From NCBI GenBank assembly GCA_009691185.1, contig SHVD01000006.1:1-35139 (forward strand): 35,139 nt of DNA, given 5' to 3'. Of the stretch, positions 15,444 to 27,266 are shown piece after piece. The position numbers and the translations under genes are program-made. Numbering within the stretch: the first letter of the stretch is position 1; every line of letters begins with the position of its first letter. Source of the DNA: Candidatus Nanopelagicaceae bacterium. GTDB taxonomy: Bacteria > Actinomycetota > Actinomycetes > Nanopelagicales > Nanopelagicaceae. The notes under the pieces were generated by a model. The model made no database searches, was not told the DNA's origin, and worked only from the letters and a program-made list of their open reading frames with translations.

Positions 15444-16367
15444 ATGAGCACACCTACTGTGAAGATCAGTAAAGACCAACATGTTTGGGCATTTAAAGCC
15501 GACATGCAACCAGTTATAACAGTTGATCCAGGAACCGTAATTGAAATAGAGACTTGGGATTGCTTTACCGGTCAGGTGCAAAGTGAGAGTGACACATTAG
15601 AAAAATTAGATTTAACAAGAATTAATAGTGCTACCGGTCCAATTGCAGTTAAAGGTGCGATGCCTGGTGATTCAATTTCAGTAACTTTGATTGATATCAA
15701 GCCTGGACCACAAGGTGCTGGCATGGTAATTCCTGAGTGGGGCCAATTAATTGATAAGGCAAAATCACCAATAACAAGAATTTTTAAAGTTGCAGGTGAC
15801 ACAATTACCATGCAATCAAATGGTGTTACATTTCCAAAGCGACCAATGTTTGGAGTGATTGGCGTAGCACCTGCAAGTGGTGAGATTTCAACCTTTGCTG
15901 CTAATCGTCATGGTGGAAATATGGATGATAATCAAAATGGAATTGGTGCAACTATTCATTTACCTGTTTTTCAACCAGGTGGTCAGTTAGCAATTGGTGA
16001 TATGCATGCATCAATGGGTGATGGTGAGATCTCTGGTACTGGTGTTGAAATTGGCGGTACTGGAATTATTAAAGTTGATTTAATAAAAGGAAAAGCTGCT
16101 GGTTGGCCAGTTACTGAAACAAAAGATTCTTGGATAACTCATGGCACAACCGCTGACAGTATTGATGGTGCATTAAAAAATGCAGCAGAGGAAGCAGCTA
16201 AGTTATTAGTTGATGAGTGGGGCTTTACGATGGAGGATGCTTTTATATTTTTATCAGTTGCCGGTGATCTTGGAATCGCCCAATACTGTCATCCCTCACC
16301 AGGCAGTGTGATCGCAAAAATGCGAGTGCCTAAGATTTCCCGTGCGCCTAAACCTTTTAGAATCTAG
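15444..16367 (+). CDS. Acetamidase/formamidase family amidohydrolase
   Basis: The 307-aa protein shows the FmdA/AmdA layout: H-V-W-A-F near the start, G-P-I-A-V-K-G-A-M-P-G-D near 65-76, R-H-G-G-N-M-D-D near 153-160 and G-D-M-H-A-S-M-G-D-G-E-I-S-G-T-G-V-E near 188-205. These enzymes hydrolyse formamide or short-chain amides to release ammonia, and the conserved His/Asp residues bind metal. The substrate cannot be read from the sequence. The leaderless -10 box fixes the start. The downstream APC permease, 101 bases away, may supply a nitrogen compound. Confidence 0.85.
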   Translation: MSTPTVKISKDQHVWAFKADMQPVITVDPGTVIEIETWDCFTGQVQSESDTLEKLDLTRINSATGPIAVKGAMPGDSISVTLIDIKPGPQGAGMVIPEWGQLIDKAKSPITRIFKVAGDTITMQSNGVTFPKRPMFGVIGVAPASGEISTFAANRHGGNMDDNQNGIGATIHLPVFQPGGQLAIGDMHASMGDGEISGTGVEIGGTGIIKVDLIKGKAAGWPVTETKDSWITHGTTADSIDGALKNAAEEAAKLLVDEWGFTMEDAFIFLSVAGDLGIAQYCHPSPGSVIAKMRVPKISRAPKPFRI

Positions 16368-16468
16368 CAAACAAATATAAAAATACTCAGGAGTAACTGA
16401 GAAAACCTGTAAGACTTCTTCTAATGCTTTCAGGCATAGGTCTGAAACACTATGAAAGAGGTTGAGCT

Positions 16469-17905
16469 TTGGCACAACTAGAACGTAATGCGGTTGGACT
16501 ACGCGAAGTAGCTTTCCAATCAATCTGTTGTATGGCACCGGCTGCTGCAATTGCAGCATCCATTCCATTTGGTTCCCCATTAGCAGGTGGCGCACTACCA
16601 CTTGCAGTTGTCTTTGCGTTTATTGGAATTTTCTTCACCGCTTCCAGCATTGGGCAACTTGCAGCTCACATCCCATCAGCAGGCTCTGTTGCAACTTATA
16701 GCGCAGTTGGGCTTCGTCCGTGGGTTGGATTCTTAGTCGGCTGGATATATGCAGCAGTTGAAATCTTGATTGTGCCACTTGTTATGTTGCAACTTGGTTA
16801 CACAGTTGCAGGTGAGTGGAACTCTGAGAATTCTTCATTCTCTACCGGAAATTGGTGGATCTTTACCACCCTTGGTATTTTGCTAGTTGGTTTCTTGGTT
16901 TACCGTGGAATTCGTACCTCAACTAAAGCTGGTGTAATCCTTGGTGCTGTTGAAATCATTGTGTTCGCGCTATTCGGGCTTTATTTAATTGTTAAAGCTG
17001 GTGGAAATAATGACCTTGCAGTATTTTCAACAAAATATGCAAATGCTGAAGGTTTCACTGGCTGGTCAGGTGTTATTGCTGGATCTGTTTTCTGTCTTTT
17101 AGCATTTGCTGGCTTTGAAGCAGCAGCTCCACTTGCTGAAGAAACTAAGAATCCAAAGAAAAATATTCCTAAAGCAGTAATGATTGCAACAGTTTCAATT
17201 GGTGCACTTTATGCACTAACTACATATGCTGCTGCGATTACATTTGGTCCAGATAAGTTCAAAGATTTCGCTGGTTATAACAATGGCGTGCCTTGGAGTG
17301 GTTTAGCAAAGGGTGTTGGAACCATATTCTGGTTACTAGTCCTATTTGCGATTATTAACTCAACAATTGCAAATGCAAATGGTGGCGCTAACGTGTTCAC
17401 CAGAACTGCATATGCTTTTGGCCGTGCTGGAGTTTTCCCAGGTAAATTGGCTGAACTTGATCCGAAATACAAGTCTCCACGTAATGCTGTTCTACTTCAG
17501 TTAGCTGTTGGTCTTGCACTAGCCCTTGGGCTTGGTTCAAAGTACACACCACAAACTGCATTTGGAATCGTTGCTACTGGCTTAGTGGTAGCAATTGTTC
17601 CGGTTTATATGATTGCAAATCTTGCATGCATTGGATATTTCTCAAAGCATCGCAAAGAAGAGCGTCATCCATTACTTCACATCATCGTTCCAATTATTGG
17701 ATTCCTATTCTTAATTCCTGGCTTCTTTAACGCAGCTGGAATTACTGGAGTTCCTGGTCTGAAGTTTATTGTGGCACTTTCTTCACCACTAACTCTTGGT
17801 GCATACGCAATGGGAGTTTGGATACTTCTTGGATTTGTCGCACTTGCTTATCTAAATAAAAATAAGCCTGAGGCAATCAAGGCGGTAGCAACAGTTCACG
17901 AATAA
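16469..17905 (+). CDS. APC-superfamily amino-acid permease
   Basis: The 478-aa protein has about 12 membrane helices and the APC start A-A-A-I-A-A-S-I-P-F-G near residues 25-35, then S-I-G-Q-L-A-A-H-I-P-S-A-G-S-V-A-T-Y (about 60-77) and G-F-E-A-A-A-P-L-A-E-E-T-K-N-P-K-K-N-I-P (about 215-235). The last of these is diagnostic for the basic/neutral amino-acid and polyamine branch. It probably imports an amino acid or amine by cation exchange or symport. Position after an amidohydrolase suggests nitrogen scavenging. The start is TTG, seven bases after AAAGAGG. The transcript ends at a strong terminator. Confidence 0.9.
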   Translation: MAQLERNAVGLREVAFQSICCMAPAAAIAASIPFGSPLAGGALPLAVVFAFIGIFFTASSIGQLAAHIPSAGSVATYSAVGLRPWVGFLVGWIYAAVEILIVPLVMLQLGYTVAGEWNSENSSFSTGNWWIFTTLGILLVGFLVYRGIRTSTKAGVILGAVEIIVFALFGLYLIVKAGGNNDLAVFSTKYANAEGFTGWSGVIAGSVFCLLAFAGFEAAAPLAEETKNPKKNIPKAVMIATVSIGALYALTTYAAAITFGPDKFKDFAGYNNGVPWSGLAKGVGTIFWLLVLFAIINSTIANANGGANVFTRTAYAFGRAGVFPGKLAELDPKYKSPRNAVLLQLAVGLALALGLGSKYTPQTAFGIVATGLVVAIVPVYMIANLACIGYFSKHRKEERHPLLHIIVPIIGFLFLIPGFFNAAGITGVPGLKFIVALSSPLTLGAYAMGVWILLGFVALAYLNKNKPEAIKAVATVHE

Positions 17906-17921
17906 CTAATTACTTAAAAGG

Positions 17922-17953
17922 CCCGTTCACTAGAAATAGTGGGCGGGTTTTTT
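17922..17953 (+). terminator. Rho-independent terminator after the permease
   Basis: An 11-bp stem (CCCGTTCACTA against TAGTGGGCGGG, two G-T pairs) with a GAAA tetraloop is followed by six T residues. It closes the plus-strand permease transcript and overlaps the stop region of the convergent phosphatase gene. Confidence 0.85.
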
Positions 17954-18614
17954 AATTTACCGCGTCATCTCCAAAAACCGGCTCAGGTAATGAACCAGCG
18001 TTGTGCTCTGCCAAATACCACTTACTTCCAGTGTGATGTTTTGTTAATTCCAATATTGACCAACATGCATTTGATAACCCGCCAATTACGCCCCATTGTG
18101 AGATCGGTAATTTAAGAATTGAACCTAAAACACTTCGAACAGTTCCGCCATGTGTTACAAAAACTATTGTGCCGGAGAAATTAGTAGTTTCTTTCTCAAT
18201 TACTGCAACCGCACGCTTTGCCACATCACTTCGCCGCTCACCAGTTACCCCTGCTGCTTCATCTCCACCCTCATACCAATTAGCAAATAATTCACCATGA
18301 GATGCTCGATTTTGCGATGCAAGCTTTCCCTCCCACAATCCACCATCGGTCTCGCGCAGATCTGCATTAATTTCAACCTTTATCTTTGTTATTTCAGATA
18401 ATGCTACTGCTGTGGATTGCGCTCTAATTAAATCACTTGAGATTATTCGATCAGGGTTAAGTGCTGCTAATACTTTGGCGGCTGCCTTTACCTGATACTC
18501 CCCTACTTTATTTAGGGCGATATCAGAGTGGCCTTGGAAGCGGTTCTCCACATTCCAATCAGTCTGGCCATGACGCCAGAGCACAACTCTTATTGGAGAA
18601 TTTAATTCACTCAT
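17952..18614 (-). CDS. Histidine phosphatase (GpmB/GpgP-like)
   Basis: The 220-aa protein has the phosphohistidine motif W-R-H-G-Q-T-D-W-N (13-21), R-F-Q-G-H-S-D-I-A-L-N and the second catalytic His in V-F-V-T-H-G-G-T-V. Acidic partner residues sit in L-R-E-T-D-G-G-L-W-E-G. In actinobacteria this neighbour of rsfS is often a glucosyl-3-phosphoglycerate or other sugar phosphate phosphatase; general phosphoglycerate mutase-like activity is also possible. The start overlaps the rsfS stop (TAATG), so translation is coupled. Confidence 0.85.
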   Translation of the reverse strand: MSELNSPIRVVLWRHGQTDWNVENRFQGHSDIALNKVGEYQVKAAAKVLAALNPDRIISSDLIRAQSTAVALSEITKIKVEINADLRETDGGLWEGKLASQNRASHGELFANWYEGGDEAAGVTGERRSDVAKRAVAVIEKETTNFSGTIVFVTHGGTVRSVLGSILKLPISQWGVIGGLSNACWSILELTKHHTGSKWYLAEHNAGSLPEPVFGDDAVN

Positions 18615-18979
18615 TACCTATTCACCTTTGCAATCTCTAAATCAATAGTCGGACAATCATTCCATAGGCGGTCTAACATGTAGTAATTACGCAGTTCAGC
18701 GCTTTGAATATGTACCACCAAATCTGAGTAATCAAGCAAGACCCAGCCGCCACTTCCCTCTTTACGTATGGGTTTCTCACCAACTTCGGCAAGTTTTTTC
18801 TGCACCTCATCTGATAATGCTTGCAATTGAGGTTCATTATTACCGGTCACAAGTAGAAAGACTTGGTTTAGAACTAATTGCTCTGAGAGATCAATTGCAA
18901 CAATCTCACTACCTAACTTATCTGATAGAGCTATTGCTGCAATTTTGGTTAGCTCAATAGTGCGGTTAGCGAGAGCCAT
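18614..18979 (-). CDS. rsfS: Ribosomal silencing factor RsfS
   Basis: The 121-aa protein fits RsfS (Iojap family), which binds L14 on the large subunit and blocks subunit joining in starvation. Visible blocks are I-A-A-I-A-L-S-D-K-L-G-S-E-I-V-A-I-D-L-S, L-L-V-T-G-N-N-E-P-Q-L-Q-A-L-S-D-E-V and G-W-V-L-L-D-Y-S-D-L-V-V-H-I. The ATG at 18979 is preferred to a TTG at 18988, because a GAGAG sequence lies about nine bases in front of it. The start lies inside the end of nadD. Coupled downstream to the histidine phosphatase, as usual in actinobacteria. Confidence 0.92.
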   Translation of the reverse strand: MALANRTIELTKIAAIALSDKLGSEIVAIDLSEQLVLNQVFLLVTGNNEPQLQALSDEVQKKLAEVGEKPIRKEGSGGWVLLDYSDLVVHIQSAELRNYYMLDRLWNDCPTIDLEIAKVNR

Positions 18980-19547
18980 ATAAGCCAAACTCTCTGATAA
19001 AGGTAACTACCTTTGGTGGTAGCAAATTACTCACACTCTCCCGCTTTGAAATCGATTCTCTAACAGCAGTTGATGAGATATTTAATGCTTTTATATTAAT
19101 CTCATCATAATCAGTTGCCCTGCTTCCAGGTCGACTTACCACTAATACCGCCACCTGCTTTAGCAATTCATCTGATCTATGCCATTTATCAAAATTATTT
19201 GCTGCATCTGATCCTAAAACTAATGTGAAGTTTGCATCTGGATATATCTTTTTAAGCTCGGTAACAGTGTCAATTGTGTAACTATTACCAGCTCTCCTTA
19301 TTTCAACTGGCAGCACCTCAACTTTAGGGCTTAATCCCATCGCGGTAATAGCTAGATCTACCATTTGAAATCTCTGTTCAGCACTTGCAACCGGTTGATA
19401 CTCTTTAAGCCAGGGATTCCCAGTTGGAATTACTAATACCTTTTCAAATTTATTTGAGATCTCTTTTATTAGATGCAGATGCCCTAAGTGGATTGGATCA
19501 AATGTGCCGCCAACGATGGCAATCTCTTTACTTACTGATTGAATAAT
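18966..19547 (-). CDS. nadD: Nicotinate-mononucleotide adenylyltransferase, probable ATT start
   Basis: The enzyme makes deamido-NAD from nicotinate mononucleotide and ATP. The frame shows V-G-G-T-F-D-P-I-H-L-G-H-L (residues 12-24), R-R-A-G-N-S-Y-T-I-D-T-V, V-L-G-S-D-A-A-N-N-F-D-K-W and N-I-S-S-T-A-V-R-E-S-I, covering the whole family (193 aa). There is no ATG, GTG or TTG between an upstream stop and residue 62; the earliest ATG is after the nucleotide-binding motif. The best start is ATT at 19547, which forms TAATT with the stop of the upstream small gene, a one-base variant of the common TAATG junction. The start is unusual; the gene call is solid. Confidence 0.9.
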   Translation of the reverse strand: MIQSVSKEIAIVGGTFDPIHLGHLHLIKEISNKFEKVLVIPTGNPWLKEYQPVASAEQRFQMVDLAITAMGLSPKVEVLPVEIRRAGNSYTIDTVTELKKIYPDANFTLVLGSDAANNFDKWHRSDELLKQVAVLVVSRPGSRATDYDEINIKALNISSTAVRESISKRESVSNLLPPKVVTFIREFGLYGSR

Positions 19548-19666
19548 TAATCCCGGTCAATTCGAAGGGTTAAATAAAGCAGGAGTGAAAGAATCGCGAA
19601 TGCAGTAATACCGAAGAAGGCAGGTGCCATAGGCAACTGTCTAGTTGGCTCTTCGAGTAAATTCAT
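19547..19666 (-). CDS. 39-aa single-pass membrane protein upstream of nadD
   Basis: The short protein has M-N-L-L-E-E-P-T-R-Q-L-P-M-A-P followed by one membrane helix (residues 15-33, A-F-F-G-I-T-A-F-A-I-L-S-L-L-L-Y-L) and a basic end (L-R-I-D-R-D). Small membrane proteins sit before nadD in other actinobacteria, so position supports it. It is four bases downstream of the LigA stop, and its TAA shares an A with the proposed ATT start of nadD. Function is unknown. Confidence 0.6.
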   Translation of the reverse strand: MNLLEEPTRQLPMAPAFFGITAFAILSLLLYLTLRIDRD

Positions 19667-19670
19667 GAGG

Positions 19671-22785
<3,115 letters not shown>

Positions 22786-23940
22786 TTACTTCACCATCGC
22801 CGCTCGTGATTTGGTAACAATACTTGAGATTACTGCGCCAAGCTTTGCGATCTCATTTACCGTGTTTGTGTAACTTAAAGAAAATCTTAATGTAGATGTG
22901 GTCTCATCCTCTGTTAATCCCATGGCAAGTAGCACATGGCTTGGACGCTGCACACCAGCACTACAAGCAGAGCCAGTTGAACATGCAATGCCCTCTGCAT
23001 CTAAAAGTAAAAGTAATCCTTCAGAGTCTGTTTTTGGGAAGGTAATTGAAACAATTCCAGGAAGGCAATTTTCTTGACTGCCATTAACCCAAATATTTGA
23101 GACATTTTTCTTAACTGTATTAACTAACTCCTGCTTTAACTGCCTAATCTTTATGTCTCGCTCTTTTTTATTGGCAACCGCATCAGTTGCAGCGGCGGCA
23201 AAGGCGACAATACCTGGTGCATTAAATGTGCCACTTCGAATATCACGCTCTTGTCCACCACCATGCAAGATTGGTTCAATATCTAAGCCTTGCTTTAATA
23301 TTAAAGCAGCTACACCAAGTGGGCCACCAACCTTATGGGCGCTAATTGTGGCAGCGGTAACTCCAAGTTTTTTAAAGGATAGATCAACCTTGCCAAAGCT
23401 CTGCACACAATCTGAGTGAACTGGAATATCCCCAGCAATCTTTACTATCTGCGCAATATCTTCAATTGTGCCAACCTCATTATTTGAATGCATAATTGAG
23501 ATTAAAGCAACTTTACCTTTATGTTTTTCAACCGCCTCTTTTAACTCAGTAAGGTCAATAAAACCTTTTCGATCAACTTTTATTCCAACTATCTGCGCCC
23601 CCTCATGCTCTGCCAACCAAACAATTGAATCCATCACTGCATGGTGCTCAAAGGTTGAGGTAATAATTACTTTCTTATTATCTTTAGCACCCTTCCAAAA
23701 TAAGCCTTTAATTGCCAGATTATTTGCCTCAGTTCCAGATGCGGTAAAGATAACCTCACTTGGTGCGCAATCAATTGCTAATGCAATCTCCTCTCGACCT
23801 TGTTCTAAATCTTTGCGAACAGAACGACCAGCTGAGTGCAGAGAGGATGCATTACCTAATTTTTTTAATTGATTATTAAGAGCGGTGATCGCAGGCTCCA
23901 CCATTGGGGTGGTAGCGGCGTGATCAAAGTAAGCAAGCAT
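22786..23940 (-). CDS. iscS: Cysteine desulfurase (IscS/NifS-like)
   Basis: The 384-aa PLP enzyme removes sulfur from cysteine. Motifs: Y-F-D-H-A-A-T-T-P (4-12), the H-H-A-V near 100, the PLP Lys in I-S-A-H-K-V-G-G-P (near 200), and the catalytic Cys loop A-C-S-T-G-S-A-C-S-A-G (near 325). Unlike the other class V enzyme at 7.5 kb, this one has the Cys loop. The tRNA thiolase gene mnmA follows directly, so tRNA thiolation is its most likely use, with Fe-S cluster supply also possible. A leaderless -10 box (TAGACT) lies six bases before the ATG. Confidence 0.93.
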   Translation of the reverse strand: MLAYFDHAATTPMVEPAITALNNQLKKLGNASSLHSAGRSVRKDLEQGREEIALAIDCAPSEVIFTASGTEANNLAIKGLFWKGAKDNKKVIITSTFEHHAVMDSIVWLAEHEGAQIVGIKVDRKGFIDLTELKEAVEKHKGKVALISIMHSNNEVGTIEDIAQIVKIAGDIPVHSDCVQSFGKVDLSFKKLGVTAATISAHKVGGPLGVAALILKQGLDIEPILHGGGQERDIRSGTFNAPGIVAFAAAATDAVANKKERDIKIRQLKQELVNTVKKNVSNIWVNGSQENCLPGIVSITFPKTDSEGLLLLLDAEGIACSTGSACSAGVQRPSHVLLAMGLTEDETTSTLRFSLSYTNTVNEIAKLGAVISSIVTKSRAAMVK

Positions 23941-23946
23941 CTGCTA

Positions 23947-23952
23947 AGTCTA
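23947..23952 (-). promoter_or_regulatory. Leaderless -10 box TAGACT before the cysteine desulfurase gene
   Basis: On the minus strand TAGACT is followed by TAGCAG and then the ATG ending at 23940. It starts the iscS-mnmA-ligA transcript without a leader. Confidence 0.6.
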
Positions 23953-23976
23953 AAGGTTGGCCCTGATACTTACTTA

Positions 23977-24921
23977 CTACCCCTTACGGGCAATAATCCG
24001 CGCGGTAGCCTGCGGCAGAACATTAAAAAGATCACCTACTACTGCAAAATCAGCAAGCTCTAGAATTGGCGCCTCTGGATCTTTATTAATGGCCACAATT
24101 GTCTTACTAGTTTGCATGCCTGCTCGGTGTTGAATAGCACCAGAGATCCCAGCAGCAACATAAAGTTGTGGTGAAACAGTTTTACCAGTTTGGCCAACTT
24201 GATGAGAGTGTGGATACCAACCAGCATCTGTTGCGGCCCGTGATGCACCAACTGCAGCACCTAATGCATCTGCTAATGCCTCAACTGGTTTGAAATCTCC
24301 ATTAGTTCCTCGCCCACCTGAGACCACAATTGCCGCCTCAGTTAAATCAGGACGCCCGCTTTTAACAACAGGAGTTGCACTAGTTATGGTGGAAAGTTTT
24401 GCTGAATCTGAAATAGTTGCTGCAAACTCCTCAATTGTAGGTGTTGAGGTGGCAGCAACCGGTTCAATTGAATTAGCTCGCAATGTAATAATCGGTACAC
24501 CAGTTGTTACCGCAGCATGTACGGTAGTTGATCCACCAAAAACAGATTGAGTGGTAATTAAATTCTTATCTACCCCAATTGCATCGGTAATAATGCCAGA
24601 GCCAGTTTTTACTGCAACTCGGCCAGCGATCTCTTTACCAGAGGCGGTTGAGGTAATTAAAAACGCAGCAGGTTTCTTGGCAGCAATTATTTGTGCAACT
24701 CCCTCTGCAACCGCAGCAGGTCCATTCTTCTCCCATTCACCACTTACAGTTATAACCTTATCTACTGGAAAATTATTTAATTGAGTAACAATCTCAGCTG
24801 GATTTGCCGCAAAAACAACTGCTACTGATTCACCAATTGTTTTAGCAAAAGTAGCAAGCTCACCAGTTGCCTTTGCAACCTTGCCGCCGTTGTGATCTAC
24901 TAAAAATATAACGGTGCTCAT
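23977..24921 (-). CDS. etfA: Electron transfer flavoprotein alpha subunit
   Basis: The 314-aa protein is EtfA. It shows [18 protein letters not shown] near 200-217 and [11 protein letters not shown] (231-241). Then come [10 protein letters not shown] (near 248), the [19 protein letters not shown]-binding segment, and [14 protein letters not shown]. EtfA holds FAD and passes electrons from acyl-CoA and other dehydrogenases to the respiratory chain. It overlaps etfB by four bases (ATGA), so the pair is translationally coupled. Confidence 0.96.
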   Translation of the reverse strand: MSTVIFLVDHNGGKVAKATGELATFAKTIGESVAVVFAANPAEIVTQLNNFPVDKVITVSGEWEKNGPAAVAEGVAQIIAAKKPAAFLITSTASGKEIAGRVAVKTGSGIITDAIGVDKNLITTQSVFGGSTTVHAAVTTGVPIITLRANSIEPVAATSTPTIEEFAATISDSAKLSTITSATPVVKSGRPDLTEAAIVVSGGRGTNGDFKPVEALADALGAAVGASRAATDAGWYPHSHQVGQTGKTVSPQLYVAAGISGAIQHRAGMQTSKTIVAINKDPEAPILELADFAVVGDLFNVLPQATARIIARKG

Positions 24922-25727
24922 GCCAGCCGCTTCTCAACTAAAAACTCCACAAGTTTTTCACCGCCATGACCATCATCGGTAAATTTAACTCCAGCACCCC
25001 GTGCTGGCCGAGGCAGTGCATCTTTAACTGCACTCCATGCAGCAGATGCACCTACATTTGAAGCAGCAAGACCAGTATCTGCAAGTGACATAGTGGTAAT
25101 TGTTTTCTTCTTTGCCGCCATAATTCCTTTAAAAGATGGATACCTTGGTTCGTTTATCTTCTCAATCACCGAAAGTACTGCTGGAAACTTCGCACTCATT
25201 ACTTGATTGCCAAACTCAGTAACTCTTTCAATCTCAACACTGCTAGCTGCTAGATCAACCTTAACCTTGCCGGCAAATGTTAATTGCCCCCAAGAAAGCC
25301 GCTCAGCAATCATCGCTGGCACCACACTCATTCTGGCATCTGTGCTCTCTGTTCCACAAAGCACTAAATCATAATTACCTTTTTTAATTACCTCAGATAA
25401 AACTAATGAGGTGGCGAGCGCGTCAGAGCCTGCCAAAGATGCATCACTTATCAAGATCGCATTATCAGCGCCCATTGATAAGCCTTTTCTTATCGCCTCC
25501 GTAGCTCGCTCTGGTCCCATAGAAATTAATGTGATGCTATGACCACTTGCCTCACCCGCTTCTTTAGTTGGTGAGTTCGCCTCGACAATACGAAGTGCTT
25601 CTTCAACTGCATACTCATCCAAATCATTTAAAACTGCATCAACATTGGCACGATCTAAAACCTGACCAGCCATCTTTTTCTCAGCCCAAGAGTCAGGGAC
25701 CTGTTTGATGCATACGGCGATCTTCAT
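24918..25727 (-). CDS. etfB: Electron transfer flavoprotein beta subunit
   Basis: The 269-aa protein is EtfB. It shows K-I-A-V-C-I-K-Q-V-P-D-S at the start, V-D-A-V-L-N-D-L-D-E-Y-A-V-E-E-A-L-R-I near 29-47, and D-L-V-L-C-G-T-E-S-T-D near 120-130. L-P-A-V-L-S-V-I-E-K-I-N-E-P-R-Y-P-S-like sequence closes the nucleotide-binding region. It forms the AMP-binding half of the ETF heterodimer with EtfA, encoded downstream. A leaderless -10 (TAACAT) lies six bases before the ATG, so the etf operon has its own promoter. Confidence 0.95.
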   Translation of the reverse strand: MKIAVCIKQVPDSWAEKKMAGQVLDRANVDAVLNDLDEYAVEEALRIVEANSPTKEAGEASGHSITLISMGPERATEAIRKGLSMGADNAILISDASLAGSDALATSLVLSEVIKKGNYDLVLCGTESTDARMSVVPAMIAERLSWGQLTFAGKVKVDLAASSVEIERVTEFGNQVMSAKFPAVLSVIEKINEPRYPSFKGIMAAKKKTITTMSLADTGLAASNVGASAAWSAVKDALPRPARGAGVKFTDDGHGGEKLVEFLVEKRLA

Positions 25728-25733
25728 ACCAAG

Positions 25734-25739
25734 ATGTTA
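25734..25739 (-). promoter_or_regulatory. Leaderless -10 box TAACAT before etfB
   Basis: On the minus strand TAACAT is followed by CTTGGT and the ATG ending at 25727. Spacing is six bases. Confidence 0.6.
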
Positions 25740-25776
25740 CTGGAAGGTAATATCTTTTACCAACCTCTTTGATCCT

Positions 25777-26520
25777 TTAATCCGTTTTAAAACTTGCAGA
25801 TAGTGTGACATTAACCGTCTTCTCAATTGTTGAAACATCATAAAAACCACCAGCTGAGCGCTCCAATGAATCCTTAGTTGTAACTTGGGTCGGACCAGAT
25901 GAAACTGAAATCAGTGAACCTACCTTGCCCCCAACCGCTTCAGTGATTGCCTGCGCCCTAGCTTTGGCATCTAACATAGCGGCAGCTAATAATTTTGCCC
26001 GCATTTGATCTAAAGTTGAAAGATAGTAGGAAGGTCCATAATTTCCCACATTAACTCCGGTGGCAAGTAAGGAGCCGATTTCATTACTTAGCTTTGAAAC
26101 TAACTTAACATCTTTGGTTCTAACTGTTACGGTGCGATAAGCCTGATAGGAAAGTACTCGCCCAGTTGGATTTCCATTTATGTACTCCATTAATGGATTG
26201 CTATTAATTGGTCCAAGTTCAATTTGATCTGCTGTGACCCCACCATTTAAAAGATAGTTTTTTAGAGCATCACCTGAACCATCAATCTTTTTTACCGATG
26301 CCGCTAAGGTTTGTTGGGATTTATTTAAGTTTAAGGTCCAAACTGCATTATCAGCAGTTGCATTCTCTGAAGCGGTTCCGGTGACGGTAATTGCATTACC
26401 AGCACGGGAGGCAAGACCTGAGCCGACCTTATAAAGACCAAGTGTTAAACCAGAGGATAAAATTGCAGCGGCTAAAATACCGGTGGCAAATTTAATTCGA
26501 TCAGAGGCTTCAATATTCAT
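25777..26520 (-). CDS. SIMPL-domain (DUF541) exported protein
   Basis: The 247-aa protein has an N-terminal membrane anchor (about residues 10-30), then A-I-T-V-T-G-T-A-S-E-N-A-T-A-D-N-A-V-W near 43-61. S-Y-Q-A-Y-R-T-V-T-V-R-T-K-D near 124-137 and a helical A-K-A-R-A-Q-A-I-T-E-A-V-G-G-K-V near 185-200 follow. This is the DUF541/SIMPL layout (Y-x-A-x-x and V-x-V-x-G-x-G). Members are exported; the biochemical role is unknown. It starts nine bases after the DUF3145 stop and is probably co-transcribed with it. Confidence 0.85.
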   Translation of the reverse strand: MNIEASDRIKFATGILAAAILSSGLTLGLYKVGSGLASRAGNAITVTGTASENATADNAVWTLNLNKSQQTLAASVKKIDGSGDALKNYLLNGGVTADQIELGPINSNPLMEYINGNPTGRVLSYQAYRTVTVRTKDVKLVSKLSNEIGSLLATGVNVGNYGPSYYLSTLDQMRAKLLAAAMLDAKARAQAITEAVGGKVGSLISVSSGPTQVTTKDSLERSAGGFYDVSTIEKTVNVTLSASFKTD

Positions 26521-26529
26521 ATCAATGGC

Positions 26530-27033
26530 CTAGCCAATGTTGGAAAAAATTTCAGGAGATCCCCCTGCTAGTGATAATCGATATGGCTCTAACTCAATCT
26601 CCCACTGATTACCCAGAGCATTCTCAAGCTCTAACTGTAATTTTTTGTGAGAAACTGCATTTTTAATTAAGTGATTTACCTGGTGTTCATTTAAAACTAC
26701 ATCACCATTTGATGCTAGTGATGCCTGGTGTAAACCAAGATCTGGTGTAACGCGATATAAAGTTGCATCCCCAGTAGCACTACATTGCTCAGTAATCTCA
26801 AACCGTAAATAGCGCCACTTAATTAATGCCTTAGCGATCTTTGCCGCCACACTCAGATCGCAGGTGTAGGAAACCTCAGCCGCTTTGCCACCTGGGGTAA
26901 GAGGTTGATTGACCCAATTTGCCACCACCTGGTAGCCAAGATTTTGATTTAACGCCCACTCGATATGTTGAGTTAGAGCAGCTGGTGTGGAATAAATAAG
27001 TATCCGCCCAGCATAAATTGGAGATTTACTCAC
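26530..27033 (-). CDS. DUF3145-family actinobacterial protein
   Basis: The 167-aa soluble protein carries I-Y-S-T-P-A-A-L-T-Q-H-I-E-W-A-L near 13-28, then A-A-E-V-S-Y-T-C-D, K-W-R-Y-L-R-F-E-I-T-E near 93-103, Y-R-V-T-P-D-L-G-L-H-Q-A near 113-124 and the W-E-I-E-L-E-P-Y-R end. That is the conserved pattern of DUF3145, a family known from Actinobacteria only and without a known function. Its presence helps the taxonomic call. The start is GTG with AGG about five bases upstream. Confidence 0.85.
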   Translation of the reverse strand: MSKSPIYAGRILIYSTPAALTQHIEWALNQNLGYQVVANWVNQPLTPGGKAAEVSYTCDLSVAAKIAKALIKWRYLRFEITEQCSATGDATLYRVTPDLGLHQASLASNGDVVLNEHQVNHLIKNAVSHKKLQLELENALGNQWEIELEPYRLSLAGGSPEIFSNIG

Positions 27034-27266
27034 TAGTACCTGCCTTTAGATCACTCGGTGTGACCTTCCCCAGCCCACCAGCGCCTATTGCAGTAAGAGA
27101 TTTATACATCTCTTTTCGCAATTAGCCAATAGCAGGGTAAACTTTGCTTTAGTCCGACGCTTGGCAGTACCCGTTCCACTGATTGTTGATTGGGATTCGC
27201 TGTAAGAATAAAGACCGGCGCTTGTTATATTGCAAGAGTCCAACATAATCAAAGGAAAAAAGCTAA
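27034..27266 (+). other. Leader region of the cold-shock gene
   Basis: This 233-base region has no convincing gene. A 6-bp hairpin (AGAGAT, six bases, ATCTCT) is at 27097-27114. TATATT near 27227 could be the -10 of the cold-shock gene, giving a leader of roughly 35 bases, but no good -35 is evident. Cold-shock genes usually have regulatory leaders, so this is a reasonable place to look for one. Confidence 0.35.
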
